64,000 bases of DNA from Bacillus sp. ISL-18 (GCF_018613415.1 NZ_JAGGQG010000002.1:372001-436000); one strand, 5' to 3'. Positions 17,784-27,280 are shown, counted from the first letter of the stretch. The notes: generated by a model from the sequence alone, not told the origin. Made by a program: numbers and translations.

Positions 17784-20288
17784 ATGAATTTTACCTACGA
17801 AATCATTGAAATGAATAAAGAACTCCCCTTGCATATTTTTCTAAACAGTGTGGATTATGTTTCAAACCATTGGCATGACAGCATCGAGATCATCTTTGTC
17901 CTTAAAGGAAAAGTGAATGTGTCTGTGAATGATAAACGGTTTGAGTTAAATGAAAAAGATGTAGTTCTCATTAATGCAAACGATATTCATGCGATTCAGC
18001 ACCAAGATGAGAATTTATTACTTACGATTCAGCTGCCAATTCCCGATTTAAAAGAACATATTAAAGATGTCGATTCCTATGTTTTCTCTTGTAAATCTTT
18101 TTTGTATGATGAGCATCATCAAGCAGAGTTTAATGAACTGCGTTCAATGTTAGCTCAGATGATGTGGGTAATTAATAAAGAGAGTGAAGGATATGAATTA
18201 CAAATAAAGTCCCTTTATTTTCAGTTAATTTATTTGCTAATGAAAAACTTTAAAGAAGAAACAGAAAAGGAAAGCAAGCTTTCAAGCCAAAAACATATTG
18301 AGAGGTTATTAAGGATTACCTCCTATGTAAAAGACAATTTTAAACAGCAGATTACTTTGAATGAGTTATCCCAGATTGAATTTTTGTCTGTCCATTATTT
18401 ATCAAAGTTTATCCAAAAACACCTAGGGATGCCTTTTTCAAAATACGTGGATAGTATCCGGCTTGATCATGCAGTGAAAGATATTGTCTTTACTGATATT
18501 CCGCTCACGCAAATTGCCTTGGATAATGGATTTGCAAGTGTTAAGGCTTTTAATAGAGCCTTCAAGGAGTTTTATCAACAGACGCCAAGTGAATATCGCC
18601 GTGCGGTAGAGATGGAACCAAAGAAAACGGAAAGTAATAAGGTAACACTTGCTAACTATGTGGAAATTGATAAAACACAGGCCTTCGATCAGCTATTTGC
18701 TTTTTTACCGTCTAAAGAACAATCATTAGTAGTTGAAAATAAAGCCGTTTTGAAAAAAACAATCAAAATTAATGTGGAAGAAAAGGCGGATAAACTTAAC
18801 CATACATGGAAGAATCTTATGACAGTTGGTAAGGCCAAAGAGTGCCTTTATACCGATATTCAAAACCAAATCAAGCAGGTGAAAAAAGCGACTAATTTTA
18901 AATACCTCCGTTTTCATGGGATCTTTGATGATGAAATGATGGTTTATGGGGAAAATGAGCAAGGGATTCCTGAATATAATTTTCTTTATACAGACAAGTT
19001 AATCGAATTTTTGCGGAGCATACATGTAAAGCCGTTTGTTGAATTAGGATTCATGCCATCAGAATTGGCCGCTAGCCATGAAACGGTATTTTATAAAGAA
19101 AGCAATGTAAGTAAACCAAAGGATATCGAGAAATGGAATAACCTTCTAATGGCGTTTATTCTCCGTTATGAGAATCTCTACGGGCAAGATGAAGTCCTTC
19201 AATGGTATTTCGAAGTGTGGAATGAGCCTGATTTTTATGTATTTTGGCGGGGGACGTTCGAAGAATATTGCCTATTATATAAAAATACTTACGAAACCAT
19301 TAAAGGGATAAACCCCCTTTATAAAGTAGGGGGACCAAGTATTGTTTCCATTAATAATAGTGACTGGCTGCAGCAATTTTTAGATTTTTGTAAAAGAGAA
19401 AATTGTATTCCTGATTTTATCTCCTTCCATAATTACTCACATGACGAAATGGATATAAATAAGAAAAAAAATTTAACGAATGATCAAGCCATGGAATCCG
19501 GTTATATTTCAAGGGATGAACACTTCCTGAAAAACCGAATAGCTGTTCTGAAGAGGAAATTAGCAGAGAATCATTTAAACGACATTGAGGTTCACCTTAC
19601 GGAATGGAACTCTACGGCCTATCACCGAGATTTAACAAATGATACTAGCTTCAAAGCCGCTTTTATAGTGAAAAATCTCGTGGAAAATATTGATGCCATT
19701 CAAAGCTTTGGCTATTGGACGCTAACCGATTTAATTGAAGAAAGAAGAGCTTCCACGAACAGTTTCCATGGTGGATTAGGTTTGATTACAAATAATAATA
19801 TTCCAAAACCTGCTTTTTTTGCCTATCAGCTGCTTGGCAAATTAGGGAATCAACTGGTTTCTCAAGGCGATGGTTACATTTTAACGAAAAATTCTAAGGG
19901 GTATCAGCTGCTTCTATATCATTATTGTCATTATGACCGGCTGTATTGTATGAACCAGCATGCAAACATTGATTTAGAAAATCGATACAATGTATTTCTT
20001 AATCAGAATCCGATTGAAATGAAATTCATTATGAATGAATTGAAAAAAGGGACATACAAAGTAAGGCAGTACCAATTAAACAGACAACATGGAAGTTCTT
20101 TTGATCAATGGGTCGAAATGGGTGCCCCTGAACTTATGAATCAAGAGGATATCGATTATTTAATTCATTCTAGTATCCCTAAACTTCAAATAAGTGAAGT
20201 GCGTATTGAGGAAGATTACATTTTAAGCACCATTCTCGGGGCTCATGAAGTACAATTATTTGAGATTGTTCCCCAAAGAACTCTTTAG
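17784..20288 (+). CDS. AraC regulator fused to a GH39 glycosidase domain
   Basis: An 834-aa two-part protein. Residues about 1-110 are a cupin sensor (VSNHWHDSIEIIFVLKG). Residues about 172-275 are an AraC double helix-turn-helix (VHYLSKFIQKHLGMPFSKY; LDNGFASVKAFNRAFKEFY). Residues about 300-830 are a GH39 beta-xylosidase-type TIM barrel with accessory beta domain. Both catalytic glutamates are present: acid/base Glu481 in EVWNEPDF and nucleophile Glu607 in LTEWNST. GTG 17775 is in frame, but GGGTGA supports ATG 17784. Such fusions are known in Bacillus and Paenibacillus. The GH39 part could sense or process the inducer. It has its own terminator and stands next to the DeoR gene and the second MFS gene. 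Confidence 0.9.
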   Translation: MNFTYEIIEMNKELPLHIFLNSVDYVSNHWHDSIEIIFVLKGKVNVSVNDKRFELNEKDVVLINANDIHAIQHQDENLLLTIQLPIPDLKEHIKDVDSYVFSCKSFLYDEHHQAEFNELRSMLAQMMWVINKESEGYELQIKSLYFQLIYLLMKNFKEETEKESKLSSQKHIERLLRITSYVKDNFKQQITLNELSQIEFLSVHYLSKFIQKHLGMPFSKYVDSIRLDHAVKDIVFTDIPLTQIALDNGFASVKAFNRAFKEFYQQTPSEYRRAVEMEPKKTESNKVTLANYVEIDKTQAFDQLFAFLPSKEQSLVVENKAVLKKTIKINVEEKADKLNHTWKNLMTVGKAKECLYTDIQNQIKQVKKATNFKYLRFHGIFDDEMMVYGENEQGIPEYNFLYTDKLIEFLRSIHVKPFVELGFMPSELAASHETVFYKESNVSKPKDIEKWNNLLMAFILRYENLYGQDEVLQWYFEVWNEPDFYVFWRGTFEEYCLLYKNTYETIKGINPLYKVGGPSIVSINNSDWLQQFLDFCKRENCIPDFISFHNYSHDEMDINKKKNLTNDQAMESGYISRDEHFLKNRIAVLKRKLAENHLNDIEVHLTEWNSTAYHRDLTNDTSFKAAFIVKNLVENIDAIQSFGYWTLTDLIEERRASTNSFHGGLGLITNNNIPKPAFFAYQLLGKLGNQLVSQGDGYILTKNSKGYQLLLYHYCHYDRLYCMNQHANIDLENRYNVFLNQNPIEMKFIMNELKKGTYKVRQYQLNRQHGSSFDQWVEMGAPELMNQEDIDYLIHSSIPKLQISEVRIEEDYILSTILGAHEVQLFEIVPQRTL

Positions 20289-20313
20289 GCAGGAACCCTA
20301 CCTGCCTTTTTTT
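20288..20313 (+). terminator. Rho-independent terminator after the AraC-GH39 gene
   Basis: GGCAGG-AACCCTA-CCTGCC then seven T. The stem begins at the last base of the stop codon. Confidence 0.85.
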
Positions 20314-20392
20314 GTTGCAGAAAACTAGTAAAAAGGAACCATAATAAATTGAAATGACAATTTAGGTACCTGCTTTGAACAAATATCGGATA

Positions 20393-20443
20393 GTGAAAAG
20401 GTTTTCACATCTCTATAATGAAGAACATAAGGAAGCGTTTCCA
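20393..20443 (+). promoter_or_regulatory. Promoter, dyad operator and cre before the second MFS gene
   Basis: GTGAAAA-GG-TTTTCAC (20393-20408) is a perfect dyad sitting between a weak -35 and TATAAT (20414-20419). A cre-like site (20429-20443, AAGGAAGCGTTTCCA, 13/15) follows the -10. This promoter lacks the 19-bp activator element found before the paralogue, so regulation of the two copies differs. Confidence 0.5.
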
Positions 20444-20493
20444 GCTTGGTTTAGGAATAACTAAGAGTTGTAAATTATAGGGAGGTAAGTAAG

Positions 20494-21786
20494 ATGGAGA
20501 ATACCGTGATAAATAAGACACCTTTTGGAAGATTGATCGTGGCATCAATCCTTGGGGTTGGAACTGCGATAGCACCGTTAGTACTTTTAGCATTTGGACT
20601 TATTCAATTTATTATTATTAAAATTGTTGGACCAGAACATTCAACTGCTGTGTATGGAACAGCATCTGGGATTACAGGTATAGCTGTTGTAATTTTTGGG
20701 CTGCTCAGTGGGGTAATTGCAGATAAAACCCGCGTAAAGATGGGGAGAAGGCGTTTCTGGATTATTGGAGGTAGTATCGGTGGAGCAATTTGTATGTTAG
20801 CCCTTGCCCATTCTACATCGATCCCGATGCTTGTCATTTCCTGGTGTTTAGCACAATTCTTTTATGGAATGGTTTCACTCTCCTGTTATGCGATTGTTCC
20901 GGAACAAGTGGAACAAGAAAAGTTTGGCCGTATTTCAGGCATAATCGGCGCAGCCGCACCTGCTTTCGTTATGACAGGGCAGATGTTAATGGGAGTCTTT
21001 GCAAAGTCTACCCAAAGTGACAAGATGATTACCATGATTATTGTCCAATTAATTGGTGGTATGTTAGCAGCACTTCTAATTAAAGATAATTATTTTGCTG
21101 GATCAGAAGCAAAAAGTGAGAAGAAGTCGATTGGTATTCGCGGTTTCTATCCAAGCTTTAAAAAGCATCCTTCCTATACATGGGCGTTATTAACAAAGTT
21201 ATTTATTTATTTTACCAATGCTGGAATGAACATGTTGACTCTTTTCTATATCGCAAGATTTCACTTAAGCGAAACCAAGATTTTTCAATTAATGGGACTT
21301 ACCGCACCAGCTATCGCTGTAATGGTTGTGGCAGGGCTGCTAGGTGGTTTCTTATCTGATAAAGTAAAGAAACAAAAGCCTTTTGTTATTGGAGCAGCAA
21401 TTTTAACAGGGATTTGTTTAATCACATTTGCTTTCTCATCTAGCGTTACGTGGGTAATCATCGGTAACTTTATCTTCAATTTTGGCTTCGGGATGTACAA
21501 TGCCGTAGACAATGCTCTTGTAAACCGAATTCTTCCTTCCACAGAGAATGCTGCAAAAGATATCTCGATTATGAATACAACAACAAACTTGGCTTCAACA
21601 CTAGTAAACTTTGCAGCGCCTGCTTTAATCGGCTTAGGAGTAAGCTTGTTTGGAGGAGATGGATATACGCTCTTCTTCTTAGTTCTTGCTTGCTTCTCCA
21701 TTCTTTCAGCAGTATTTGTTCTACCAATTCCAGAAATGGAATCAAAATTGAAAGTCACCAATGATCTAAATGAAAAAGTAGTTTAA
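20494..21786 (+). CDS. MFS sugar/glycoside transporter (copy 2)
   Basis: A 430-aa, 12-helix transporter, co-linear and about 80% alike by eye with the protein at 8540-9832, including GVIADKTRVKMGRRRFW and FLSDKVKKQKPF. GGGAGGT precedes ATG 20494. It is followed by a hairpin and a frameshifted esterase, an arrangement parallel to MFS-hairpin-GH78 at the first copy. The promoter has a dyad and a cre-like site instead of the AraC-type element, so it probably imports a related glycoside under other control. Substrate unknown. Confidence 0.85.
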   Translation: MENTVINKTPFGRLIVASILGVGTAIAPLVLLAFGLIQFIIIKIVGPEHSTAVYGTASGITGIAVVIFGLLSGVIADKTRVKMGRRRFWIIGGSIGGAICMLALAHSTSIPMLVISWCLAQFFYGMVSLSCYAIVPEQVEQEKFGRISGIIGAAAPAFVMTGQMLMGVFAKSTQSDKMITMIIVQLIGGMLAALLIKDNYFAGSEAKSEKKSIGIRGFYPSFKKHPSYTWALLTKLFIYFTNAGMNMLTLFYIARFHLSETKIFQLMGLTAPAIAVMVVAGLLGGFLSDKVKKQKPFVIGAAILTGICLITFAFSSSVTWVIIGNFIFNFGFGMYNAVDNALVNRILPSTENAAKDISIMNTTTNLASTLVNFAAPALIGLGVSLFGGDGYTLFFLVLACFSILSAVFVLPIPEMESKLKVTNDLNEKVV

Positions 21787-21799
21787 TAATAATAATTGG

Positions 21800-21827
21800 G
21801 ATGAATTATACGAGAGTATGATTCATC
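21800..21827 (+). terminator. Intercistronic hairpin after the second MFS gene
   Basis: GATGAATTATAC / GTATGATTCATC, a 12-bp stem with one U-G pair and a 4-nt loop, then moderately T-rich sequence. It resembles the hairpin after the first MFS copy and is probably a partial terminator. Confidence 0.55.
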
Positions 21828-21893
21828 TTATCGTTGTTTAAAAAGTATAATATAAACAAAAGGAATGTTATTAAAAGAGGGAGAGATAAGTAC

Positions 21894-22797
21894 ATGTTAA
21901 TTGAAAAAATCCAGCTTTGGGATGAAAATGAAATGGTAACCTTACATACCTACATTCTTAATAACTCTATGGAATTTCAAAAGGACCAGCTCCGCCCTGC
22001 GGTTGTTATTTGCCCAGGAGGCGGATATTTAGGAACTTCAGATCGGGAAGCTGAACCCGTTGCGATGCGCTTTGCTTCTCTTGGATACCATACATTTGTC
22101 CTTCGTTACTACTTATTTTAAAGAATGGGTTCAAGATTTTCATAATCCTCCTGCTCCTAATGAGAAATCAGTTTATCCACAGCCATTGCTTGATCTAGCA
22201 AAAGCGATGTTAATCATCCGTGAAAATGCATCAAAGTGGTTAGTAGATACAGATAAAATTGCTGTATGTGGTTTTTCAGCAGGTGCACATTTATCAGCCA
22301 GCCTTGGTGTTCACTGGAATAGCAATTTATTAAATGAAAAGTTTAATGTCGATAACGAAGTGTTTAAGCCTAATGCAGTTATTCTTGGATATCCGTTAGT
22401 AGATTACCAGTTAATGAAGGAAAAAGTGGAAACAGAGGCTAATGAGTTTATTAAAGGGTTCTGGGAGATTTCGGGCAAAGCCGTATTTGGTTCTCCAACT
22501 CCTAGTGATGAACAACTTTCAGAGGCTAGTCCAGTGAATTATGTATCATCGCAAACACCGCCAACATTCATCTGGCACACGGCTGATGATGACCTAGTTT
22601 ATGCCGAGAATTCTTTAAGATTTGCAACCATGTTGGCAAAGAATAAGGTTCCTTATGAGCTGCATGTTTTTGAAAGCGGTGTACATGGATTGTCGCTTTG
22701 TGATGAGACCACTGCCGGGGAGCCTAGCCATCTAAACGCAGAATGTAAAGTTTGGTTTGATTTAGCGCATAATTGGTTGAAAAAGCATTTTAAATAG
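21894..22797 (+). pseudogene. Frameshifted alpha/beta-hydrolase (esterase of the BD-FAE/xylan-esterase type)
   Basis: Two overlapping frames together make one esterase of about 300 aa. The first (21894-22121) carries the oxyanion segment VVICPGGGYLGTSDREAEP and ends at TAA 22119-22121. The second picks up immediately with FKEWVQDFHNPP, the nucleophile motif GFSAGAHLSASLG and the late Asp/His region (WHTADDDLV, ESGVHGLS). The switch needs one extra base skipped near 22112-22120. GGGAGA precedes ATG 21894. It may be a true frameshift mutation, a sequencing error, or +1 recoding at TTT-TAA. Related enzymes remove acyl groups from plant polysaccharides or glycosides. It lies in an operon with the MFS gene upstream. 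Confidence 0.8.
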
Positions 22798-22808
22798 AAT
22801 ATCAATAT

Positions 22809-22846
22809 AAAACCATCTGCTTTTGGGATGGTTTTCTTCATTTTTT
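22809..22846 (+). terminator. Rho-independent terminator after the esterase
   Basis: AAAACCATC / GATGGTTTT stem with T-rich sequence after it. Confidence 0.8.
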
Positions 22847-22927
22847 ATGCTTTTCCGTTGTTAAAGTAAAGTAATTTTAATCGGGTGAAAACTAGGTTAA
22901 AAGAATTATAGTTTTTCTAAGATTACA

Positions 22928-22971
22928 TTGACAAGACTCTATTATACTTTTACAATTGAAAATGATTATCA
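22928..22971 (+). promoter_or_regulatory. Sigma-A promoter with Fur box before nikA
   Basis: TTGACA (22928-22933), 17 bp, TACAAT (22951-22956). TGAAAATGATTATCA (22957-22971) follows at once and matches the Bacillus Fur 7-1-7 box TGATAATNATTATCA at 13 of the 14 defined positions. Fur bound here would cover the transcription start. Confidence 0.75.
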
Positions 22972-22993
22972 ACGTCAATTAGGGGGAAGTTAG

Positions 22994-24619
22994 ATGTCTA
23001 ATACAATAAATAGTCGAAATTTTTTATTAACTTCTGTTTTTATTTTACTATTATCAACAGTATTACTAGGTTGTGCCAATTCTGGTGATAAGGATGGAAC
23101 ATCTGAAAATAAAAAGGATAACATGCTTACCATCGCTTGGGCGAGAGATGTGGGCGAAATGAATCCGCATGTTTATAATCCTTCACAATTATTTGCTCAG
23201 TCCATGGTATATGAACCGTTAGTAAGCTACGGAGAAGGTGGCGAGTTAAAACCTCATCTAGCAGAATCATGGGACATCTCTCAAGATGGAAAGGAATATA
23301 CATTTCATCTGCGTAAAGATGTGAAATTTTCTGATGGAACAAGTTTTAATGCTGAAATTGTGAAAAAGAATTTTGATACCATTTTGAAACATATGGATTT
23401 ACATGGTTGGTTGGGTTTTCTTTCAAAAATTCAAAGTACGGAAGTTGTTGACGATAATACGTTTAAAATGACATTAACTGAAGCCTATTATCCAACGATT
23501 CAGGAGCTCGCTGTTGTTCGACCCGTTCGTTTCTTAGGCGAAGCTGGATTCCCTGAAGATGGTGATACTTCAAAAGGGATTAAGAAACCAGTTGGAACAG
23601 GCCCATGGGTTTTGGAAGAGTATAAAGCGGATGAATATGCGATTTTCAAACGCAACGAAAACTATTGGGGTGAGCTTCCGAAAGTAGAAAAAATTAAAGT
23701 AAAAGTAATTCCTGATGCTGAAACGAGAGTACTAGCCTTTGAAAAGGGCGAACTAGATTTAATATACGGAGAAGGGGTTATTAGTTTAGACGCCTTTAAC
23801 CAATTGAAATCAACTGGTAAATATAAAACTAGTATTTCTGAGCCAGTAGCGACAAGACAGCTGGTTATGAATACAAATAGAAAACAGCTTTCCGATGAGC
23901 GTGTCCGTCAAGCACTACAGTATGGATTTAATAAGAAAGCAATGGTAGAAGGGATCACTTCGGGACTAGAAGAAGCAGCCGATTTTATTTTACCAACAAA
24001 CTTGCCTTACACTTCCAAAATCGATGTGAAATCAACTGATTATAATGTGAAAAAAGCAAAAGCGTTATTGGATGAAGCAGGCTGGAAACTTCCTAAAGGG
24101 AAAACAGTTCGTGAAAAAGATGGACAACCGCTAGAAATTCAGATGATGTACGATTCAGCCGAATCCATTCAAAAAGCAATGGCAGAAACACTACAGTCAG
24201 AATGGGCAGCCATTGGTGTTAAATTAAATATTACGGGGGTAGAGCTGGCGGATCAGGTTCAAAGATTTAAAGATAATGACTTTGATATTAATTTCTTTAG
24301 TAACTATGGGGCTCCATATGATCCGCATACATTTATAAACATTGTGGCAAAAGAAGGATTTGGATTTAATGAAGCAATTTCAGCCTATCCGAATAAAGCG
24401 GAATTACTAAAGCAAATCGCACTCATTCCGCAGACAACTGACGAAGCAGAACGTCAACAGCTTTACACATCTGTTTTAAAATCACTGCAAGACCAGGGAG
24501 CAATTGTTCCAATTTCTTATATTAAGAAAACAGCGGTTTATCAAAAAGATGTCACGAACTTCCATTTCTCTGCGAATCGTGACGAAAATCCATTTACAGG
24601 AATTACTATCAAGCAGTAA
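22994..24619 (+). CDS. nikA: NikA-like nickel/metallophore ABC transporter substrate-binding lipoprotein
   Basis: A 541-aa lipoprotein with signal peptide and lipobox (VLLGC, Cys near residue 27). It follows E. coli NikA over its whole length: AWARDVGEMNPHVYNPSQLF, VYEPLVSY, PVGTGPWVLEEY, ERNENYWGE-like KRNENYWGELP and GAPYDPHTF. The region where E. coli NikA has His416 reads EGFGFNEA here with no histidine, so metal coordination may differ; that comparison is from memory. First gene of a five-gene operon behind a Fur box, which points to iron-dependent control and possibly uptake of a metal-metallophore complex. GGGGGAAG precedes ATG 22994. Confidence 0.85.
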   Translation: MSNTINSRNFLLTSVFILLLSTVLLGCANSGDKDGTSENKKDNMLTIAWARDVGEMNPHVYNPSQLFAQSMVYEPLVSYGEGGELKPHLAESWDISQDGKEYTFHLRKDVKFSDGTSFNAEIVKKNFDTILKHMDLHGWLGFLSKIQSTEVVDDNTFKMTLTEAYYPTIQELAVVRPVRFLGEAGFPEDGDTSKGIKKPVGTGPWVLEEYKADEYAIFKRNENYWGELPKVEKIKVKVIPDAETRVLAFEKGELDLIYGEGVISLDAFNQLKSTGKYKTSISEPVATRQLVMNTNRKQLSDERVRQALQYGFNKKAMVEGITSGLEEAADFILPTNLPYTSKIDVKSTDYNVKKAKALLDEAGWKLPKGKTVREKDGQPLEIQMMYDSAESIQKAMAETLQSEWAAIGVKLNITGVELADQVQRFKDNDFDINFFSNYGAPYDPHTFINIVAKEGFGFNEAISAYPNKAELLKQIALIPQTTDEAERQQLYTSVLKSLQDQGAIVPISYIKKTAVYQKDVTNFHFSANRDENPFTGITIKQ

Positions 24620-24635
24620 GAGGTAGGAGGCTTTT

Positions 24636-25580
24636 ATGGGCACTTATATAATAAAACGAATAATGTCCATTATCCCGGTTTTTCTTTTGGCCGCACTTCT
24701 AACGACCGGGATGATCCACCTTTCTCCGGTGGATCCGGCCGAGGCCTATTTAACAGCAGCACATATCGAACCGACCGATGAGATTTTGGCTCAAAAAAGA
24801 CATGAGTTTGGTTTAGATCAACCATTTTTTATGCAATATGTAAACACAATTAAAAAGATAGGCCAACTTGATTTTGGAAAATCTTATGTTTCAAATAAGT
24901 CCGTTTGGGACGAGGTTATATACCGAATTCCTGCAACGCTCCAGCTAGCTTTAGGAAGTTTATTCATAGCAGTGCTCATCAGTGTCCCACTTGGCTTTTT
25001 GGCAGGGATAAAAAAGAACAGTGCGATTGATCATTTTAGTCGTATACTTTCCTTTGTGGGGGCGTCCATTCCATCTTTTTGGTTAGGTTATCTATTAATT
25101 TTTTTCTTTTCTGTAAAACTAGATCTTTTCCCGGTTGAGGGGATTGGGACTTGGCAGCATCTTGTTCTACCTTCCGTTACACTAGCTCTTCCTTTAATTG
25201 CAATGTATACAAGATTGTTGCGTACGAGCATCCTCGAAAATCTACAAGAGCCCTATGTGCTTTTCGCAAGAACAAGGGGGATTAAGGAAAAAACGATAAT
25301 GGCCAAGCATGTCTTAAGGATCGCCATTTCACCAATGATTACGGGACTAGGGATGAATCTGGGAAAACTGTTAACGGGAACGATTATCGTGGAGACCGTT
25401 TTTTCTTGGCCTGGGTTTGGTCGTTATTTTATTGAAGCGATTTTTAACCGTGATATACCTGTCATTCAATGTTATGTGTTTATTGCAGCTACCTTATTTA
25501 TTTTTAGTAATTTGATTGTGGATCTAATTCAAATGTATATTGACCCGCGCATATCCAGGAAAGAAGGGAATCGCTTATGA
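24636..25580 (+). CDS. nikB: NikB-like ABC transporter permease
   Basis: A 314-aa inner-membrane permease of the oligopeptide/nickel class with about six helices. Features: N-terminal IIKRIMSIIPVFLLA, FGLDQPFFMQYV, and the EAA-type loop near LFARTRGIKEKTIMAKHVLR, then ETVFSWPGFGRYF and the closing DPRI motif, all as in NikB. TAGGAGG precedes ATG 24636, 16 bp after nikA. It overlaps nikC by 4 bp (ATGA), showing translational coupling. Confidence 0.88.
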   Translation: MGTYIIKRIMSIIPVFLLAALLTTGMIHLSPVDPAEAYLTAAHIEPTDEILAQKRHEFGLDQPFFMQYVNTIKKIGQLDFGKSYVSNKSVWDEVIYRIPATLQLALGSLFIAVLISVPLGFLAGIKKNSAIDHFSRILSFVGASIPSFWLGYLLIFFFSVKLDLFPVEGIGTWQHLVLPSVTLALPLIAMYTRLLRTSILENLQEPYVLFARTRGIKEKTIMAKHVLRIAISPMITGLGMNLGKLLTGTIIVETVFSWPGFGRYFIEAIFNRDIPVIQCYVFIAATLFIFSNLIVDLIQMYIDPRISRKEGNRL

Positions 25581-26419
25581 TAACCAGCATACGTAAGAAA
25601 TTCATAAGTCAAAAAGTGATTCCTATATGTTCGATGATTCTCGCTATCCTTTTTATTATGGCGATATTTGCCCCCTGGCTGGCACCCAATGATCCGACTG
25701 CGGTCAATTTAGTATATAAACTACAGCCTCCTTCTTGGGAATTTCCATTAGGAACCGACCATTTAGGAAGATGTAACTTATCACGCCTTTTATATGGGGC
25801 ACGAATTTCATTAGGTTTTGCCATGCTCATTTTCATTTCATCCTTAGTGATTGGTTTAGTCGTTGGAACCCTCTCAGGGTATAAAGGCGGCTGGGTCGAT
25901 CATGTTTTGATGAGAATTTGTGATGGTGTGATGGCTTTTCCTAGTTTGATCCTTATTCTTGGTTTGGTTGGTATTTTCGGACCTGGACTTTCACAGGTCA
26001 TCTTGGCGCTAATGCTTGTTCAATGGGTTTATTATGCAAGAATGTTCCGAGGAATGGTCCTAAGTTTGAAGGAACAGAACTTTATTGCAGCCGCGAAAAT
26101 AAGTGGCTCCTCTCAATGGAAGATTATGAAAAGACATATTATCCCGAATGTACTCCCTCCATTAGTCGTAATGGGTACATTAGAAATGGGTTGGGCCATT
26201 ATGGATATATCCGCTATGTCGTTCCTCGGCTTAGGCGTACAACCGCCAATACCTGAATGGGGAGCAATGATTCACGAAGGAAAGTCGTATATTCGTACAA
26301 ACCCTGCCTTTATGATTTATCCTGGTTTAATGATTATGCTTGTTATTGTAACTTTCAATTTATTAGGAGAAGCGTTATCAGAACGTTACGGAGTCAAACG
26401 CGATTTTAAAAAGGAATGA
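25577..26419 (+). CDS. nikC: NikC-like ABC transporter permease
   Basis: A 280-aa permease, partner of NikB. Features: LGTDHLGRCNLSRLLYGAR (the typical GTD.LGRD.lsRl.yG signature), the EAA loop region FIAAAKISGSSQWKIMKRHI, and AISFLGLGVQPPIPEWGAM-like SFLGLGVQPPIPEWGAM. Its ATG overlaps the nikB stop (ATGA) and its stop overlaps the first possible nikD start. Confidence 0.88.
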   Translation: MITSIRKKFISQKVIPICSMILAILFIMAIFAPWLAPNDPTAVNLVYKLQPPSWEFPLGTDHLGRCNLSRLLYGARISLGFAMLIFISSLVIGLVVGTLSGYKGGWVDHVLMRICDGVMAFPSLILILGLVGIFGPGLSQVILALMLVQWVYYARMFRGMVLSLKEQNFIAAAKISGSSQWKIMKRHIIPNVLPPLVVMGTLEMGWAIMDISAMSFLGLGVQPPIPEWGAMIHEGKSYIRTNPAFMIYPGLMIMLVIVTFNLLGEALSERYGVKRDFKKE

Positions 26420-26424
26420 GAATG

Positions 26425-27252
26425 ATGGGTAATGAACAGTCGATTGTGCTACAAGTTAGGGATTTACATGTACAGGTAAAAACAAAGAATGGGGCTGCAA
26501 CTCTTGTTCAAGATATAAATTTTGAACTGAAGCGTGGGGAGGTTCTTGGTCTAGTTGGGCAAAGTGGATGCGGTAAAACCGTTACGAGTATGTCCATTCT
26601 TCAGCTGCTCGATCTTAAAACTACTAAAGTGACAGGAAGCATAAAATTACAAGGACATGAATTGAACGGTTTAGGTGAGAAAGATATGTGTGGAATCCGT
26701 GGTAAGGATATAGCCTTTATTATGCAAAATCCAATGAATGCTTTTACGCCTGTTTTTACCATTGGTCATCAATTTATTGAGACGATTCGTTCACATACAC
26801 ACTGGAATAAAAAACAAGCAACAGAGCTGGCCATTGAGGCAATGCATCATGTCAACTTACCAGATCCTGTTAAACTATTAAAGCACTATCCTTTTCAATT
26901 GAGTGGTGGGATGCTTCAACGTCTTGTGATTGCGATGGCAGCATGCTTACATCCCGCGGTCATTATTGCCGATGAACCGACAACCGCGCTTGATGTAAAT
27001 AATCAAAAGAAAGTACTGTATCATTTAGATAAAATTCGTTCTGAGTACGGATCAGCTATCTTATTAATTTCCCATGACCTTGGGGTCATTTCAGAAATGG
27101 CAGATGAAGTTGCTGTTATGCAGAATGGCCGAATCGTTGAAAAAGCGGACGTGTTCCAACTATTTGATGAGCCACAGCATGAATATACGAAAAAACTTTT
27201 ACGTGCACGAACAGTTTTACCATTCGATCAGTCTATCATCCATTTGGCTTAA
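26425..27252 (+). CDS. nikD: NikD-like ABC transporter ATP-binding protein
   Basis: A 275-aa ATPase. Walker A GQSGCGKT (near residue 45), Q-loop IMQNPMNAF, signature LSGGMLQR and Walker B VIIADEPTTALD are all intact. IMQNP..AF and YPF.LSGGMLQR are typical of NikD. ATG 26416 and 26422 are in frame; AAGGA at 26411-26415 best fits 26422 or 26425. It energises NikB/NikC together with NikE. Confidence 0.87.
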   Translation: MGNEQSIVLQVRDLHVQVKTKNGAATLVQDINFELKRGEVLGLVGQSGCGKTVTSMSILQLLDLKTTKVTGSIKLQGHELNGLGEKDMCGIRGKDIAFIMQNPMNAFTPVFTIGHQFIETIRSHTHWNKKQATELAIEAMHHVNLPDPVKLLKHYPFQLSGGMLQRLVIAMAACLHPAVIIADEPTTALDVNNQKKVLYHLDKIRSEYGSAILLISHDLGVISEMADEVAVMQNGRIVEKADVFQLFDEPQHEYTKKLLRARTVLPFDQSIIHLA

Positions 27253-27280
27253 AGAAAGGCATTTTGTAAGGGGGGAGAAA

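Noticed and set aside
21285-21761. 158-aa minus-strand frame within the second MFS gene
   Set aside because: Mirror frame of a hydrophobic coding region. The first MFS copy shows a similar frame only because the coding sequence is alike.
27074-27280. Upstream extension of nikE overlapping nikD
   Set aside because: It shares no similarity with the family and the strong AAGGGGGGAG site sits before ATG 27281.
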